Assembly: GCA_017416485.1 (NCBI GenBank)
Contig: JAFQCH010000017.1
Location: 62,001-126,000 of the forward strand
Source of the DNA: Clostridia bacterium
Lineage (GTDB): Bacteria; Bacillota; Clostridia; Oscillospirales; Acutalibacteraceae
Length of the DNA stretch: 64,000 nt
Direction of reading: 5' to 3'
Within the stretch, counting starts at the first letter, position 1, and every line of letters begins with the position of its first letter. This document shows, in pieces, positions 51,411 through 60,645 of the stretch. The position numbers and the translations under genes were made by a program. Below the pieces are notes generated by a model, which ran no database searches, had not been told where the DNA came from, and saw only the letters and a program-made list of their open reading frames with translations.

Positions 51411-53473
51411 TTTACATCCACCGCCGTCGAAGTTTTTGTGTCGGCGGAGTTAAGACCGACATGGAAAATATAAGCATCATCCGTTTCATATTCCTTGGTG
51501 TCTGCATTGTAGAAAGCAAGGTCAGAAACGGGAATGGTCACGGTGGCCTTTTTGGTTTGTCCGGGTTCGGTGAAAACGCGTCTGAAGCCCTTGAGCAGCT
51601 TGACGGGACGTCCTTCTTGTTCGGAAGAAGCATAAATCTGCACGGGGCAGTCGCCTGCCATACCGCCTTTGTTTGTCACTGCAAAATGGACTTTGATTTC
51701 ATCATTTTTGCATTCGGCTTTCACGCGGGAAACGGAATAATCGGTATAGGAAAGACCGAATCCGAACGGATAAGCGGGTGCAATATTTTCTTTTTCGAAC
51801 AGCGTATAGCCGTGGTAATAGCCGTATTTGATTTCCTTGGTGTCATCGCCGATTCTGCGGAAATCGGGATAATCTTTTTCATTCTTTGCAATCGTAAAGG
51901 GAAGTCTGCCCGAGGGGTTCACATCGCCCGACAGAATGTCTGCCAGTGCCGTGCCACCCTCCAGACCGCTGTAAAAGCTGAACACAATGCCGTCTGCAAG
52001 ACCGTCCCATTCGTCAATGACATAAGCACTGCCGCCCATGATGTTGACAATGAGCTTTGCTTTACTTTGTGCAACGGCACGGATGAGTGCTATGTCTTCA
52101 AGCGGAATACGAAGACTTTCTCTGTCGCCGCCTGCACCCTGCGGTTTTTTCTTGACCTCACCGAGATTTACAAGGAATTCACCCTCTTGCAGATAGTCGC
52201 TGCCGACACAAACAACGGCATAGTCCGAACTGTTTGCAAGATCAAGTGCCTTGTCAGGGTCACAGCCGTTATACAGTTTCACATTTTCCGTGCCGAAACG
52301 GCGAAGAAGTCCTTTATACGGAGTGACGGTGTAGGGGCTGTACACATTGCTCGAACCGTGGTCGCCGACATTGACTTTGTCTGCATATCTGCCGATCACG
52401 GCTATTGCTTTGTCCGCGGCGATGGGCAGACATTTGTCTTTGTTTTTAAGAAGTGTTATGCCCTTTTGTGCGGCTTCTCTTGCCAATGCTCTGTGCTCGG
52501 TGCAAAGCACAACGCTTTCGGGTTGGGGCTTGGTGTTGGGCTCGTTCACAATCAGCGCACGCAAAATGCGTTGTACGGAAAGGTCAACCGTTGCCATACT
52601 CACCTTACCCGTTTTCAGAAGCAAGGGAAGTGAGGCATATTTGAATGTATACGGCATTTCGATGTCAAGACCTGCATTGAGCGCCTGTGCGGCATCGTGA
52701 ATGCCGAAGAAGAAGTCGGAAATGGCGAAGCCGTCAAATCCCCATTCGTTGCGAAGAATGTCTGTCAGCAGTTCTTTGCTGTCGCAGCTGTAGGTGCCGT
52801 TGACCTTGTTGTATGCCGCCATAATGGACAGTGCCCCTGCATCGATACATTTTTTGAAATGAGGCAGATACACATCACGAAGAGTTTCAACGTCTGCAAT
52901 TGCATCCACCGAAAAACGCAGATCTTCAATGCTGTTGAGCGCATAGTGCTTGGGACATGCCATCACGCCGTAATTCTGCACAGCTTTGGTAAGGGCAACC
53001 CCCATTCTGCCAAGCAGATACGGGTCTTCGCCGTAGGTTTCCTGCGCGCGGCCCCATGCGGGATGACGAAGAAGATTGATGCAGATGCCTGCAAAGTAGT
53101 TTGCTCCCTGTGCGAGAGATTCCTTTGCAATGGCTTCACCGATGCGGTATTCAAGGTCATCGTCAAAAGCCGCACCGCGAAGCATGGAAACGGGGAAACA
53201 GGTGGATTTGCCCATCACAACCCCGCGCGGACCATCCGTGAAGCGCACTTCGGGGATGCCGAGGCGTTTGCAACCGCCTGCTTTGTAGGGCGTTGCATTG
53301 TAATAACGGGCATATTTGAAAACATTTTTCACCGTTGCGCTCATGGCATGGCCGCGAAGCATTTTGATTTTTTCATTCGTGGTCATTTCGTTGCAAAGTT
53401 TGTTTGCAAGGTCGGCAAGGTTTTCTTTTGTCGGATTTTGCAAATAAAGGTCTACCGCATTCTGAAAGGTCAT
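51407..53473 (-). CDS. Beta-glucosidase, GH3 family
   Basis: A 688-residue GH3 enzyme with the usual three parts: N-terminal (beta/alpha)8 domain (1-320), the alpha/beta sandwich (about 340-560) and a C-terminal fibronectin-III-like domain. Signatures: GIPEVRFTDGPRGVVMG near residue 72, RAQETYGEDPYLLGRMGVA near residue 142, KHYALN at 175-180, and the nucleophile Asp253 in FAISDFFF. The FnIII domain ends with YETDDAYIFHVG. No signal peptide, so it acts on imported beta-glucosides. The ATG at 53473 follows AAGGAG nine bases upstream. It opens an operon with the isomerase and the esterase. Confidence 0.94.
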   Translation of the reverse strand: MTFQNAVDLYLQNPTKENLADLANKLCNEMTTNEKIKMLRGHAMSATVKNVFKYARYYNATPYKAGGCKRLGIPEVRFTDGPRGVVMGKSTCFPVSMLRGAAFDDDLEYRIGEAIAKESLAQGANYFAGICINLLRHPAWGRAQETYGEDPYLLGRMGVALTKAVQNYGVMACPKHYALNSIEDLRFSVDAIADVETLRDVYLPHFKKCIDAGALSIMAAYNKVNGTYSCDSKELLTDILRNEWGFDGFAISDFFFGIHDAAQALNAGLDIEMPYTFKYASLPLLLKTGKVSMATVDLSVQRILRALIVNEPNTKPQPESVVLCTEHRALAREAAQKGITLLKNKDKCLPIAADKAIAVIGRYADKVNVGDHGSSNVYSPYTVTPYKGLLRRFGTENVKLYNGCDPDKALDLANSSDYAVVCVGSDYLQEGEFLVNLGEVKKKPQGAGGDRESLRIPLEDIALIRAVAQSKAKLIVNIMGGSAYVIDEWDGLADGIVFSFYSGLEGGTALADILSGDVNPSGRLPFTIAKNEKDYPDFRRIGDDTKEIKYGYYHGYTLFEKENIAPAYPFGFGLSYTDYSVSRVKAECKNDEIKVHFAVTNKGGMAGDCPVQIYASSEQEGRPVKLLKGFRRVFTEPGQTKKATVTIPVSDLAFYNADTKEYETDDAYIFHVGLNSADTKTSTAVDVK

Positions 53474-53506
53474 GGCAAAAATCTCCTTCACTCATTTATG
53501 ATTTCT

Positions 53507-53535
53507 ATGATAAATTATATTTATCCTATTGTCAA
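53507..53535 (-). promoter_or_regulatory. Promoter of the GH3 operon
   Basis: On the minus strand TTGACA (53535-53530) and TATCAT (53512-53507), spacer 17 bases. The -35 shares five bases with the divergent promoter. Confidence 0.75.
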
Positions 53536-53557
53536 GAAAAGAAATATTTAGTATAGT
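53529..53557 (+). promoter_or_regulatory. Promoter of the Old Yellow Enzyme operon
   Basis: TTGTCA at 53529-53534 and TATAGT at 53552-53557, spacer 17 bases. It interlocks with the opposite -35, so both operons probably answer to one regulator. Confidence 0.75.
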
Positions 53558-53579
53558 AAGGGAAGAAGGAGGGATTATT

Positions 53580-54893
53580 GTGTTTGAAATCCCCAAAAAT
53601 AAAGAAAATTTGCTTGCCCTTTGCAAGCAGACCAATGTGACTTTGCCGTATGCGGATGATTTTGGTGTGCTCTCTCAGCCGTTAAAGGTCGGCAAAAAAC
53701 AAGCTCCCAACCGCATCTGCTATCAGGCAATGGAGGGCTGTGACGGCACAGCTGACGGTGCACCCGATGCACTGACATTGCGCCGTTATGAGCGCTTTGC
53801 CAAGGGCGGTGCGGGAATTATCTGGTTTGAAGCCACCGCCGTTTGCGAAGAAGCAAGAGCCAATCCGCGCCAGTTGTGGATTACCAAAGAAAATGTGTCT
53901 GCTTTTGCGGATGCCGTTAAAATGATCCGCGAAACCTGCCTTCGTGAAAACGGCTATGTTCCGATTATCATCTGTCAGCTGACCCATTCGGGCAGGTATT
54001 CCAAGCCCAATGGTACACCTGCACCGCTGATTGCTTATAACAACCCCTTGTTCGAAAAGGACAATCCGATTGATGCTTCCCGCATTGTCACGGATGAATA
54101 CCTCGACACTGTTTCCGAAATGCTCAGTGATGCGGCTGTTCTTGCCGAGCAGGCAGGCTTTGACGGGGTGGACATCAAGAGCTGTCACCGCTATCTCAAC
54201 AGCGAGCTGCTGTCGGCTTTCAACAGAACGGGTCGCTACGGCGGCAGCTTCGCAAACCGCACACGGCTTCTTCGCGAAAGCGTGCAGAAATCAATCGCAA
54301 AATGCGGCAAAGATTTCATTGTCACAACAAGACTGAATATCTATGACGGATTCCCATATCCTTACGGCTTCGGTGTCAATAAAGACAGCGGTTTAACCCC
54401 CGATTTTTCAGAGCCCGTGCGCCTTGTCAAGGAGCTCGTTTCCCTCGGTATGCCGCTTATCAACATCACCATGGGCAACCCCTATGTCAATCCCCATGTC
54501 AACCGTCCCTTTGCGGCAGGGCTTTACGAACCGCCCGAAGAACCGCTTTTCGGTGTGCAGAGAATGCTTGACGGTACTGCCGAAATCAAAAAAGCAGTCG
54601 GCAATGTCCCCGTCATCTGCTCGGGGCTTTCGTTCCTCGGCATCACGGCGGCAAACTGCACCGCGGCTTACATCGAAAACGGCGACTTCGATTTTGCAGG
54701 CTTCGGCAGGCAGACGCTGGCTTACCCCGACATTGCAAAGGATATCGTGAATAACAACATACAGGCAAACAAACTGTGCATTTGCTGCGGCAAATGCAGT
54801 GAACTGATGCGTGCAGGCGGTACCCCCGGTTGCATCGTCCGTGATGCGGCTTTGTATGCCCCGATGTATAAAGAAAAGGTGAAAAACGCATGA
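53580..54893 (+). CDS. Old Yellow Enzyme-type NADH:flavin oxidoreductase
   Basis: A 437-residue FMN-binding ene-reductase. The TIM barrel has RICYQAMEG near residue 45, FAKGGAGIIWFEATAV near residue 73, ICQLTHSGRYSKPNG near 137, and GFDGVDIKSCHRYLNSELLS near residue 195 with the usual HxxL/N substrate pair. The C-terminal tail has five cysteines (C400, C402, C403, C406, C418) in CICCGKC and TPGC, the position of the Fe-S cluster in 2,4-dienoyl-CoA reductase and BaiCD relatives. The long NADPH/FAD domain of those enzymes is missing, so electrons must come from another protein, perhaps the flavoprotein encoded two genes on. It starts at GTG after GAAGGAGGG. Confidence 0.9.
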   Translation: MFEIPKNKENLLALCKQTNVTLPYADDFGVLSQPLKVGKKQAPNRICYQAMEGCDGTADGAPDALTLRRYERFAKGGAGIIWFEATAVCEEARANPRQLWITKENVSAFADAVKMIRETCLRENGYVPIIICQLTHSGRYSKPNGTPAPLIAYNNPLFEKDNPIDASRIVTDEYLDTVSEMLSDAAVLAEQAGFDGVDIKSCHRYLNSELLSAFNRTGRYGGSFANRTRLLRESVQKSIAKCGKDFIVTTRLNIYDGFPYPYGFGVNKDSGLTPDFSEPVRLVKELVSLGMPLINITMGNPYVNPHVNRPFAAGLYEPPEEPLFGVQRMLDGTAEIKKAVGNVPVICSGLSFLGITAANCTAAYIENGDFDFAGFGRQTLAYPDIAKDIVNNNIQANKLCICCGKCSELMRAGGTPGCIVRDAALYAPMYKEKVKNA

Positions 54894-55645
54894 AATGTGC
54901 CATTGTAACGGGATGTATGGGCGGCATCGGCTTTGCAGTCACAAAACAATTGCTCAACGACGGCTTTTTTGTTGTCGGCATGGGCACATCCCCGAAAGAA
55001 AAAAAGCAGGAACAAATTGCCTCTCTCGGTGAACACTTTTTGTATGTCAGCGGCAATATAGCAGATGCAAATGACCGTAAGAATCTGCTCGATACCGCTT
55101 TGCAGACGGGAAAACAGATTTTTGTGCTTGTCAACACCGCAGGGGTTGCACCGACCGTGCGTCGTGACATTCTCGAAATGACCGAAGAAAGCTATGACCG
55201 TGTGATGAATATCAACCTCAAAGGCGCAGTTTTTCTGACCCAATCGGTTGCCAATGAAATGCTCAAAAATGAAGACGAAAACGGGGCCAAAGGCCGCATT
55301 GTCAGCATTTCTTCCTGCTCGGCTTACACAAGCTCTGTGAGCCGCGGAGAATACTGCCTTTCCAAATCCGCCATGAGCATGATGACCATGCTTTTTGCCG
55401 ACCGCCTTGCCAATGAGGGGATCACGGTCAACGAAGTCTGCCCGGGCATCATTGCAACGGATATGACCGCCCCCGTGCAGGAAAAATACGATAAACTCAT
55501 TGCCGACGGTCTTGTGCCCATGCACCGCTGGGGCACACCCGAAGATATTGCAAAGGCTGTCAAAACGCTGTATGACGGCTCGCTCGGATTCACAACAGGG
55601 CAGTCCATCATTGCCGACGGCGGTCTGCACATCAGAAAATTATAA
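54890..55645 (+). CDS. Short-chain dehydrogenase/reductase
   Basis: A 251-residue classical SDR. The dinucleotide site is VTGCMGGIGFAVTKQL near residues 6-21 (GxxxGIG), NTAGVAP near residue 86 and VMNINLKGAVFLTQS near 108. The catalytic Ser is in SISSCSAYTS near residue 148 and the Tyr-xxx-Lys in EYCLSKSAMS near 160, followed by VNEVCPGIIATDM. It ends GQSIIADGGLHI. It would reduce a ketone or oxidise an alcohol. The ATG overlaps the OYE stop by four bases, so the two are translationally coupled. Confidence 0.93.
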   Translation: MKCAIVTGCMGGIGFAVTKQLLNDGFFVVGMGTSPKEKKQEQIASLGEHFLYVSGNIADANDRKNLLDTALQTGKQIFVLVNTAGVAPTVRRDILEMTEESYDRVMNINLKGAVFLTQSVANEMLKNEDENGAKGRIVSISSCSAYTSSVSRGEYCLSKSAMSMMTMLFADRLANEGITVNEVCPGIIATDMTAPVQEKYDKLIADGLVPMHRWGTPEDIAKAVKTLYDGSLGFTTGQSIIADGGLHIRKL

Positions 55646-55648
55646 ACT

Positions 55649-57529
55649 ATGAAACAGACAAATCTTTCTATCCACAATCGGAAAATCAAAACATATTTCG
55701 TCAACACCCTTGTGGTCGGCAGCGGTGCGGCAGGCTATGCGGCGGCTGTACGGCTGTGGGAAGGCGGCAATGAAAACATTGCGTTGCTGACCGAAAACAG
55801 GCTCTGCGGGACGTCCCGAAATGCAGGGTCAGACAAGCAGACCTACTACAAGCAGGGAATCGGTGCTATGGGAACGGACAGCCCCCTCCGGATGGCAAAA
55901 GACCTTTTTGCAGGCGGTGCCATGGACGGCGACACAGCTTACTGTGAGGCGGTCAATTCCTTGCCGTGCTTTTTCAGACTCGCGCAGATGGGCGTTGCAT
56001 TCCCGACCAACCGTTACGGAGAATTTGTCGGCTACCGTACCGACCACGACACAGCGGGCAGAGCCACCAGCGCAGGGCCGCTGACCTCCAAAATGATGAC
56101 CGAAGCGTGGGAAAAGGAATTTGAAAAATACGCAATCCCCATGCTTGACAATCTGCTTGCGGCTGAAATTTTGAAAGACGAAAACGGTGCGGTCTGCGGT
56201 GTGTTTGCTATCCGCACGGATGCAGACCCGACCGAAGAAAACAGGGTGCTTATCGGTTGTGCAAACCTGATTCTTGCCACGGGCGGCCATGCGGCAGTGT
56301 ATGCCGACACAGTCTATCCGGACGGTCACACGGGCTCTTTGGGGCTTGCCGTGCAGGCAGGCGCCGGAATGCAGAATCTGACTGAATGGCAGTACGGGCT
56401 TGCAAGTGTAGCCCCTAAATGGAATGTGTCGGGTACTTACATGCAGAGTCTGCCCGCGCTCATCAGTATCGATGAAAACGGCAATCGCACCGACATTCTG
56501 CAAAAATACATTCCCGACATCGGAACAGGGCTTTCACTTTTGTTCCGCAAAGGCTATGAATGGCCGTTTGACAGTGCGAAAGCCGAAAACGGGTCTTCAC
56601 AGATCGACCTGCTTGTGCACAAAGAAAAATCCCTCGGCAATCGGATTTATCTCGATTACACCGTTAATCCATACGGCGAAAAGTTTGACCTTTCTCTGCT
56701 CGATACGGAAGCAAAATCTTATCTCGAAAACGCAAATGCCCTGCTTGCAACCCCCTTGCAAAGGCTTTTGCAGATGAACACACCTGCCTATGAATTATAC
56801 TTTAACAAGGGTGTTGACCTTGCAGAACAGCCCTTGGAAATCGCCCTTTGCGCGCAGCACTGCAACGGCGGTGTTGCTGTGGATGCTTGGTGGCAATCGT
56901 CCGTGGAAGGCTTGTTTGTCTGCGGTGAAGCGGCCGGCACGCACGGTGTGCGCAGACCCGGCGGCAGTGCGTTGAATGCGGGGCAGGTCGGTGCGTTGCG
57001 TGCTTCGCAATTCATCAACGCCAAATGTGAAGACAAGGTGACAAATGAACAGACTCTTCTTGCAAGTGCGGCACATCTTTTTGCTGAATCGCAACAAAAA
57101 ACAGACAAAAAAAATTCTTTACAGACCCTTGCAAGTCGTGTGTTTATGAGTGAACACGCAGGTGCAATCCGCAATGCCGATCAGTGCCGACAAATGCAAG
57201 AAAGCCTTGCAGAACAACTTCTGCAATATGAAAAAACCGCACCCGTGCAGGATGCGGAATTTTACAGATGCCGTCATGCGTTGTTTACACAATGTGCACA
57301 ACTCAACGCTCTTTACACTCTTGCAGCCCATGGTATTGTGCGCGGCGGTGCTGTGTGGACAGATGTTGATCCGACCGAAGACAACACCCTTTTGCAATCG
57401 GTGGTCGAAACGCAGTACAAGGATGGGGACTTTGTTTCCTCCCTTCGCGCACCCCGCCCCTTGCCCGACGGCGGCGGTTTCTTTGAAGAAGTCTGGCGGT
57501 CTTTCCGTGAAAACGGGAATGTTGAATAA
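55649..57529 (+). CDS. FAD-binding fumarate reductase/succinate dehydrogenase-like protein
   Basis: A 626-residue flavoprotein with the FAD fold of the fumarate reductase type: VVGSGAAGYAAAVRLWEGGNENIA near residue 22, a substrate-loop region CGTSRNAGSDKQTYY near residue 54, ATGGHAAVYADTVYPDGHTG near residue 210 where the family's catalytic region sits, and the second FAD motif GEAAGTHGVRRPGGSALNAGQVGA near residue 430. It has no signal peptide and no heme or bound FMN domain. It differs from true fumarate reductases by the long linker and unusual first active-site block, so it probably reduces another alkene. It follows the SDR by 3 bases with a weak ribosome site. Confidence 0.88.
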   Translation: MKQTNLSIHNRKIKTYFVNTLVVGSGAAGYAAAVRLWEGGNENIALLTENRLCGTSRNAGSDKQTYYKQGIGAMGTDSPLRMAKDLFAGGAMDGDTAYCEAVNSLPCFFRLAQMGVAFPTNRYGEFVGYRTDHDTAGRATSAGPLTSKMMTEAWEKEFEKYAIPMLDNLLAAEILKDENGAVCGVFAIRTDADPTEENRVLIGCANLILATGGHAAVYADTVYPDGHTGSLGLAVQAGAGMQNLTEWQYGLASVAPKWNVSGTYMQSLPALISIDENGNRTDILQKYIPDIGTGLSLLFRKGYEWPFDSAKAENGSSQIDLLVHKEKSLGNRIYLDYTVNPYGEKFDLSLLDTEAKSYLENANALLATPLQRLLQMNTPAYELYFNKGVDLAEQPLEIALCAQHCNGGVAVDAWWQSSVEGLFVCGEAAGTHGVRRPGGSALNAGQVGALRASQFINAKCEDKVTNEQTLLASAAHLFAESQQKTDKKNSLQTLASRVFMSEHAGAIRNADQCRQMQESLAEQLLQYEKTAPVQDAEFYRCRHALFTQCAQLNALYTLAAHGIVRGGAVWTDVDPTEDNTLLQSVVETQYKDGDFVSSLRAPRPLPDGGGFFEEVWRSFRENGNVE

Positions 57530-57558
57530 AAAAAGAATATAAAGGATATGAATTATAA

Positions 57559-57592
57559 ACGGAATCTGCATTGTTTTGCGGATTCCGTTTTT
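57559..57592 (+). terminator. Terminator of the OYE operon
   Basis: ACGGAATC (57559-57566) pairs with GATTCCGT (57581-57588) and is followed by a five-base T run. Confidence 0.9.
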
Positions 57593-57603
57593 GTGTGGCA
57601 CAT

Positions 57604-57634
57604 AAAAACACACCGTCCGAATGCGGACGGTGTG
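57604..57634 (-). terminator. Terminator of the cation ATPase gene
   Basis: CACACCGTCCG (57609-57619) and CGGACGGTGTG (57624-57634) form an 11-bp stem. On the minus strand it is followed by TTTTTA, 17 bases after the ATPase stop. Confidence 0.9.
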
Positions 57635-57650
57635 AAGGAAAGAACGATTC

Positions 57651-60437
57651 TTACAGAACTCTGCCTTTTCTCTTGTCGTTCATACGAAGGAAGATCTTGA
57701 GAATTTCAAGACCCGGAACAACAGCGAAGCCGAGGCCGAATGCGATGAACAGGTCTGTCAGCGACAGGTAACCTACCTGATGCTCAAAGGTAAGAGCAAG
57801 CGGAGCAAGGCTGAACAGGTTTGCAAGCGGTTCAACGCAAACAACGATGAGGGTGAGAATGGTGGTCAGCACAAATGCACCGATCAACCACCAGTTCTGC
57901 TTCTTCATTGTGAAGATGGAACCGTGCTGTGAACGCATGCAGATTGCCTTGAAGATTTCCATGAAGTTCATGGTCAAAAATGCCATGGTGGTAGCTTCCA
58001 GAGCAATGTTCGCATCGCTTCTGATGAGAGCGAGATCCCAGCTTGCGCCGCCGGTAGCCATGTTGACACCGATGAAGTAGGAAGCAATAACAACAGCGGC
58101 AAGGAAGATGCCCTGGGTTACCATGTCAAAGCCTGCACCGTTTGCGAAAACGGATTCGTTTGCGGGTCTGGGCTTTCTCTTCATGAGGTTGCTTTCTGCT
58201 TTTTCCATACCGAGAGCAAGGCCCGGAACAGAGTCGGTGACCATGTTGATCCAAAGAAGGTGAGGAGCAGAGAAGAACTGCAATTTCAGAACGGCGGAAA
58301 TGAACATAACGAGAATTTCTGCCATGTTGGTGGAAAGCTGGAAGCCGAGAACCTTACGGACATTGTCGTAGATCTTTCTTCCTTCTTCAACAGCGTTGAC
58401 GATGGTCGCAAAGTTGTCATCTGCAAGAACCATGTCGGAAACGCCCTTGGTAACGTCGGTACCTGTGATCCCCATGCCGATACCGATGTCTGCAGCCTTG
58501 ATGGAGGGTGCGTCGTTAACGCCGTCACCGGTCATAGCCGTGACCTGACCGCGGGCTTTCCATGCCTTGACGATACGGGTCTTGTGTTCGGGCTGCACAC
58601 GGGCATAAACGGAATATTTGGGAACGAGTTCAACGAGTTCTTCGTCGGTGTAGTCTTCAAGGTCTGCACCGAGGATGGCTTCGGATGCATCGGTGATGAT
58701 GCCGAGGTCTTTTGCAATTGCAACAGCGGTATCCTTGTGGTCGCCCGTGATCATAATCGGACGGATACCTGCACTGCGGCATTCTTCAATAGCGGGCTTG
58801 ACTTCGGGACGACAGGGGTCGATCATGCCGACGAAGCCGATGAAGGTCATGTTGTCTTCAAGTGCTTCTGCATCGAAGGATGCGGGAGCAGCATCATATT
58901 CTCTGTAAGCGGCGCCGAGAACGCGAAGAGCGCGGTCTGCAAAGCCTTTGATGCCTGCGGAAAGATTTGCTCTGAAAGCATCGTCAACGGGCTTCTTGGT
59001 GCCGTCGGTGTCGATGTAATGGGTGCAGTGCTTGACAAGGATTTCGCAAGCACCCTTGGTGTACTGAATGATCTGACCGTTGTGGTTGTGAACGGTGGAC
59101 ATCATCTTTCTGCCGGAATCGAACGGAGCTTCGCCGATTCTGGGATATTCAGCTTCCAGTTCATACTTGGGCATGTTCAGGGCAAGACCGTAGTTCACAA
59201 GGGCACACTCGGTCGGTTCGCCTGTTGCCTGGGTTTCGCCGGGCTTGACGGTAGCGTCGTTGCAGAGGGTCATGCAACGTGCAAGCAGATTTTCGTCGAA
59301 AGCCGTTTTGTCAACAACTGTCATCTTGTTCTGGGTCAGTGTGCCGGTCTTATCCGAGCAGATGATCTGGGTGCAGCCGAGGGTTTCAACGGCGGTCAGC
59401 TTGCGGATAAGAGCCTGACGCTTGGACATGGCGGTAACACCGAGAGAAAGGATGATTGTTACAACAGCGGGAAGACCTTCGGGAATAGCCGCAACAGCAA
59501 GCGCAACAGCAAGAATGAAGGTGTCAAGAGCTGCCATGCCGAGCACATCCCAGCCTTCAAAATTGAAGTGGAAGCCACCTTCAAAGGAAATAAGTTCGGT
59601 TACGATACCGTAAGCAAACATGAAGATACAGATGCCGATAACGATCTTGGTGAGGGTCTTGGAAATTTCGCCCATCTTGATCTGCAGGGGAGTCTGTTCT
59701 TCTTCACTCTGTGCAAGTGCTTCTGCGATCTTACCCATTTCGGTATCCATACCGATGGCGGTAACAACAGCCTTGCCGCGGCCGTAAACCACGGTGGAGC
59801 CGGAATACATCATGTTCTTGCGGTCGCCGAGAGCAACGTCTTTTTCGCCTTCTTTGAGAGTCAGAAGATCAACGAGCTTGGTAACGGGAACACTTTCGCC
59901 GGTCAGTGCTGCTTCTTCAACTTTCATTGAATAGCTTTCAAGAATACGGCAGTCAGCGGGAACAGCGTCACCTGCTTCAAAAACAACAACGTCACCGATG
60001 GTGATGTCTTCGCTTTTGATAACCTGGATTTCGCCGTCACGGATGACCTTGCTGGTCGCCGCCGTCATTTCTTTAAGTGCATCAATGGCGGATTCGGCCT
60101 TGCTTTCCTGCACGAGGGAGAGAACGGTGTTGATGATAACAACAACGAGGATGATGAAGAAGTCTGCGAGGTCGGAGCCTGTGATTTTTTCACCTGCGGC
60201 TTTGCGTTCAATGAAGGTTGTAACGATGGTGATGCCGGCTGCTGCGAGCAGCATGATGATCATGGGGTCTGCCAGGGATTTGATGAATTTCTTGAAAAGG
60301 CTGTCCTTTTCAGCTTCTTTGAGCTTGTTTTTGCCATACTTTTCAATTCGCTCATTTGCTTGTGCGGTGGTAAGACCGCCTTCGGAGGCATCGATCTTCT
60401 TAAGAGCGTCCTCCTTGCTGACGAGATAATAGCTCAT
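57651..60437 (-). CDS. P-type cation-transporting ATPase, probably Mn/Ca
   Basis: A 928-residue P2A-like ATPase of the type called calcium-transporting. Actuator motif TGES at 179-182, M4 motif AAIPEGLPAV at 317-325, phosphorylation Asp362 in SDKTGTLTQNKM, hinge TGDGVND at 636-642, and the M6 segment NMVTDSVPGLALG, which supplies ion ligands. It has ten predicted membrane helices and no N-terminal metal-binding domain. The start ATG at 60437 has AAGGAAGG upstream, which excludes a 16-residue upstream frame. The gene is preceded by a yybP-ykoY riboswitch and terminator, the element linked to Mn2+ export (as for Lactococcus YoaB). So Mn2+ efflux is the likely role, though a Ca2+ substrate is not excluded. 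Confidence 0.92.
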   Translation of the reverse strand: MSYYLVSKEDALKKIDASEGGLTTAQANERIEKYGKNKLKEAEKDSLFKKFIKSLADPMIIMLLAAAGITIVTTFIERKAAGEKITGSDLADFFIILVVVIINTVLSLVQESKAESAIDALKEMTAATSKVIRDGEIQVIKSEDITIGDVVVFEAGDAVPADCRILESYSMKVEEAALTGESVPVTKLVDLLTLKEGEKDVALGDRKNMMYSGSTVVYGRGKAVVTAIGMDTEMGKIAEALAQSEEEQTPLQIKMGEISKTLTKIVIGICIFMFAYGIVTELISFEGGFHFNFEGWDVLGMAALDTFILAVALAVAAIPEGLPAVVTIILSLGVTAMSKRQALIRKLTAVETLGCTQIICSDKTGTLTQNKMTVVDKTAFDENLLARCMTLCNDATVKPGETQATGEPTECALVNYGLALNMPKYELEAEYPRIGEAPFDSGRKMMSTVHNHNGQIIQYTKGACEILVKHCTHYIDTDGTKKPVDDAFRANLSAGIKGFADRALRVLGAAYREYDAAPASFDAEALEDNMTFIGFVGMIDPCRPEVKPAIEECRSAGIRPIMITGDHKDTAVAIAKDLGIITDASEAILGADLEDYTDEELVELVPKYSVYARVQPEHKTRIVKAWKARGQVTAMTGDGVNDAPSIKAADIGIGMGITGTDVTKGVSDMVLADDNFATIVNAVEEGRKIYDNVRKVLGFQLSTNMAEILVMFISAVLKLQFFSAPHLLWINMVTDSVPGLALGMEKAESNLMKRKPRPANESVFANGAGFDMVTQGIFLAAVVIASYFIGVNMATGGASWDLALIRSDANIALEATTMAFLTMNFMEIFKAICMRSQHGSIFTMKKQNWWLIGAFVLTTILTLIVVCVEPLANLFSLAPLALTFEHQVGYLSLTDLFIAFGLGFAVVPGLEILKIFLRMNDKRKGRVL

Positions 60438-60489
60438 CTGCAAAATCCTTCCTTTCAATTTTTGTTTTTTCCGCTGTGCGTTCACATGT

Positions 60490-60536
60490 TAAAAAAACTC
60501 ACGCGAAACGAAGCGGGAACTGCGTTTCGCGTGAGT
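60490..60536 (-). terminator. Riboswitch expression-platform terminator
   Basis: ACTCACGCGAAACG (60497-60510) and CGTTTCGCGTGAGT (60523-60536) form a perfect 14-bp stem that on the minus strand is followed by TTTTTTT (60490-60496). Its 5' arm overlaps the closing strand of the riboswitch P1 helix. Confidence 0.95.
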
Positions 60537-60622
60537 CTCGTTCTTTCATCCAAGCCAGACTTCTTTGAAGTCATGTGTGTTGACTTGAAACGTGATTAAA
60601 CACGCAAACTACTCCCTCACGG
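60531..60622 (-). ncRNA. yybP-ykoY manganese riboswitch
   Basis: On the minus strand the leader contains CCGTGAGGGAGTAG (60622 to 60609), the hallmark GGGAGUAG of this class, then AGTCAACACACATGACT, a GAAGTCTGGCTTGGATGAAA segment, and ACGAGAC-TCACG closing P1. The P1 strands are CCGTGAG and CTCACG. P1's 3' strand (60535-60531) is shared with the 5' arm of the following terminator, so forming P1 with bound Mn2+ would block the terminator and allow expression of the ATPase. The consensus segments and their order match; structure was judged by eye. Confidence 0.85.
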
Positions 60623-60645
60623 AAAGTATAAAAATAAGCACATTT

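Noticed and set aside
58260..59930. 556-codon plus-strand frame opposite the cation ATPase
   Set aside because: Shadow of the ATPase, whose DKTGTLT and TGDGVND motifs are intact on the minus strand.
60438..60485. 16-residue upstream extension of the ATPase
   Set aside because: It reaches into the riboswitch leader and the ATG at 60437 has AAGGAAGG and the family's usual N-terminus.
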